Assembly (NCBI GenBank): GCA_937959095.1
Contig: CALGLY010000312.1
Location: 1-6,776, forward strand
DNA length: 6,776 bases
Origin: an uncultured Saprospiraceae bacterium
GTDB lineage: Bacteria; Bacteroidota; Bacteroidia; Chitinophagales; Saprospiraceae
Direction: 5' to 3'
The notes under the pieces were generated by a model, which saw only the letters and a list, made by a program, of their open reading frames with translations, did no database searches and was not told the DNA's origin. A program made the position numbers and the translations under genes. Of the stretch, positions 6,028-6,776 are shown piece after piece. Each line of letters starts with the position of its first letter. Positions within the stretch are counted from its first letter, which is position 1.

Positions 6028-6776
6028 CTACTGAACAAATATCTTCAAAACCGTCGAATCCAAACGCACCAGATACAAACCCGCTGGCCAAGTAGTCGTA
6101 TCAATCCAACGACTTTTTGAGATAGTTACTTGATGGATAAGTGCGCCATTTATATCAAAAATAGAAAGCGTTCTTTCCTTACTTTGCCCGTCCATATCCA
6201 AATAAAAAGCCGCATCCGCAGGATTTGGAGAGACTTGAAAAACGGGTAGTTCTTCGCTTATATTCCTAGTGCTTGTGGTGCCACTATTTTCTGCATTAAA
6301 GGTCGGGTTCATCGTCTGGAAATCACCTGTTCCATTCGGAAATCTGCCGTAGGAAATGTCCGTAGTCTGGTCTACATAGCTTACTTCATCCACGATTTCG
6401 CCTGCTGGATTCACTAGAACAACAGCTTCTGCGGCTGCGGATAATTTGAAATCGGCATGCAGACCTTCTTGTTCTTCATCCTTATCCGCCCAAATAATCA
6501 AGTAGGAATTCGCGGCTATCGTCGTGCCTTCTGGGAATGCCCATTGCATCAAGTCTTCCGCATCATCCGAAAGGAAATAGCCTTCCAAATCAATGGAAGT
6601 GCTGCCATTATTGTAGAGTTCTATCCAATCATCGAACTCGCCATCTTGGTCGGCTTCGGTGGCATCATTGGAAGCCATAAATTCATTAATCACTAAATCG
6701 CCAAGCGGCGTATCGGAAGTCGTAGCGGTTAGGGTGTGGTATTCATGCGCAGCACGCTGCGGTGAAAACATCCCTA
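6028..6776 (-). CDS. Secreted lamin-tail-domain protein with T9SS sorting tail, N-terminus beyond window
   Basis: The frame is open to the right edge. ATG 6771 is probably internal, because the sequence starts inside a domain (SPQRAAHEYHTL) and has no signal peptide, so the gene continues past base 6776. Numbering from that Met: a lamin-tail (LTD) domain covers about 24-140, opening with LVINEFMASN and continuing with DDWIELYNNGS, DLEGYFLSDD and LSAAAEAVVLVNPAGEIVDEVSY; it is typical of extracellular proteins. A short linker follows, then a type A T9SS sorting domain at about 178-247 with FQVSPNPA, LSIFDINGALI, WPAGLYLVRL and a final KIFVQ. The protein should therefore cross the outer membrane by T9SS and be anchored or released at the surface. 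Similar tails occur on CotH-kinase-type and other large secreted proteins of Bacteroidota; the catalytic part, if any, is out of view. The stop at 6028-6030 is convergent with the PorE-like gene. Confidence 0.9.
   Translation of the reverse strand, partial: GMFSPQRAAHEYHTLTATTSDTPLGDLVINEFMASNDATEADQDGEFDDWIELYNNGSTSIDLEGYFLSDDAEDLMQWAFPEGTTIAANSYLIIWADKDEEQEGLHADFKLSAAAEAVVLVNPAGEIVDEVSYVDQTTDISYGRFPNGTGDFQTMNPTFNAENSGTTSTRNISEELPVFQVSPNPADAAFYLDMDGQSKERTLSIFDINGALIHQVTISKSRWIDTTTWPAGLYLVRLDSTVLKIFVQ

Noticed and set aside
6011..6035. CAGTA...TACTG inverted repeat at the end of the lamin-tail gene
   Set aside because: The stem is only 5 bp with a long loop and overlaps coding sequence; likely chance.
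1..6776. tRNA, rRNA, riboswitch or CRISPR array
   Set aside because: No cloverleaf-like segment, conserved riboswitch core or regularly spaced direct repeats were seen in the intergenic gaps.

Overview
The window looks like a chromosomal segment of a member of the Bacteroidota. The main evidence is a secreted protein ending in a type IX secretion (T9SS) C-terminal sorting domain. A second gene encodes an outer-membrane TPR / beta-propeller / regulatory-domain / OmpA protein with the architecture of the T9SS-associated protein PorE. Start codons lack clear Shine-Dalgarno sequences, and the gaps between genes are AT-rich and full of palindromes. I cannot fix the genus. No plasmid, phage or CRISPR features are visible.

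Layout from left to right. (1) 1-1113, minus: an exported M20D amidohydrolase of the AbgB type, with its C-terminus cut off by the left edge. It is fully open. (2) 1261-2298, minus: a bestrophin-family membrane channel, followed by a weak terminator-like hairpin. (3) 2299-2891: a 593-base gap without a convincing gene. It contains a ~180 bp inverted-repeat element resembling a MITE. (4) 2892-3611, minus: a CrtA-like (spheroidene monooxygenase / carotenoid hydroxylase family) haem-type enzyme. (5) 3612-3932: a divergent intergenic region dominated by a 135 bp nested palindrome made of four hairpins. (6) 3933-5888, plus: the PorE-like protein. (7) 5889-6027: a convergent gap with a perfect 19 bp stem-loop. 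(8) 6028 to the right edge, minus: the C-terminal part of a secreted lamin-tail-domain protein with a T9SS sorting tail.

The genes do not form one obvious operon. The gaps between the three left-hand minus genes are long (about 150 and 590 bases), so each probably has its own promoter. The best functional link is between the PorE-like envelope protein and the adjacent T9SS cargo, but they are convergent and the cargo may be only one of many in the genome. The most unusual material is non-coding: two different complex inverted-repeat elements and a strong convergent stem-loop. I see no clear evidence of a wholly new gene system.
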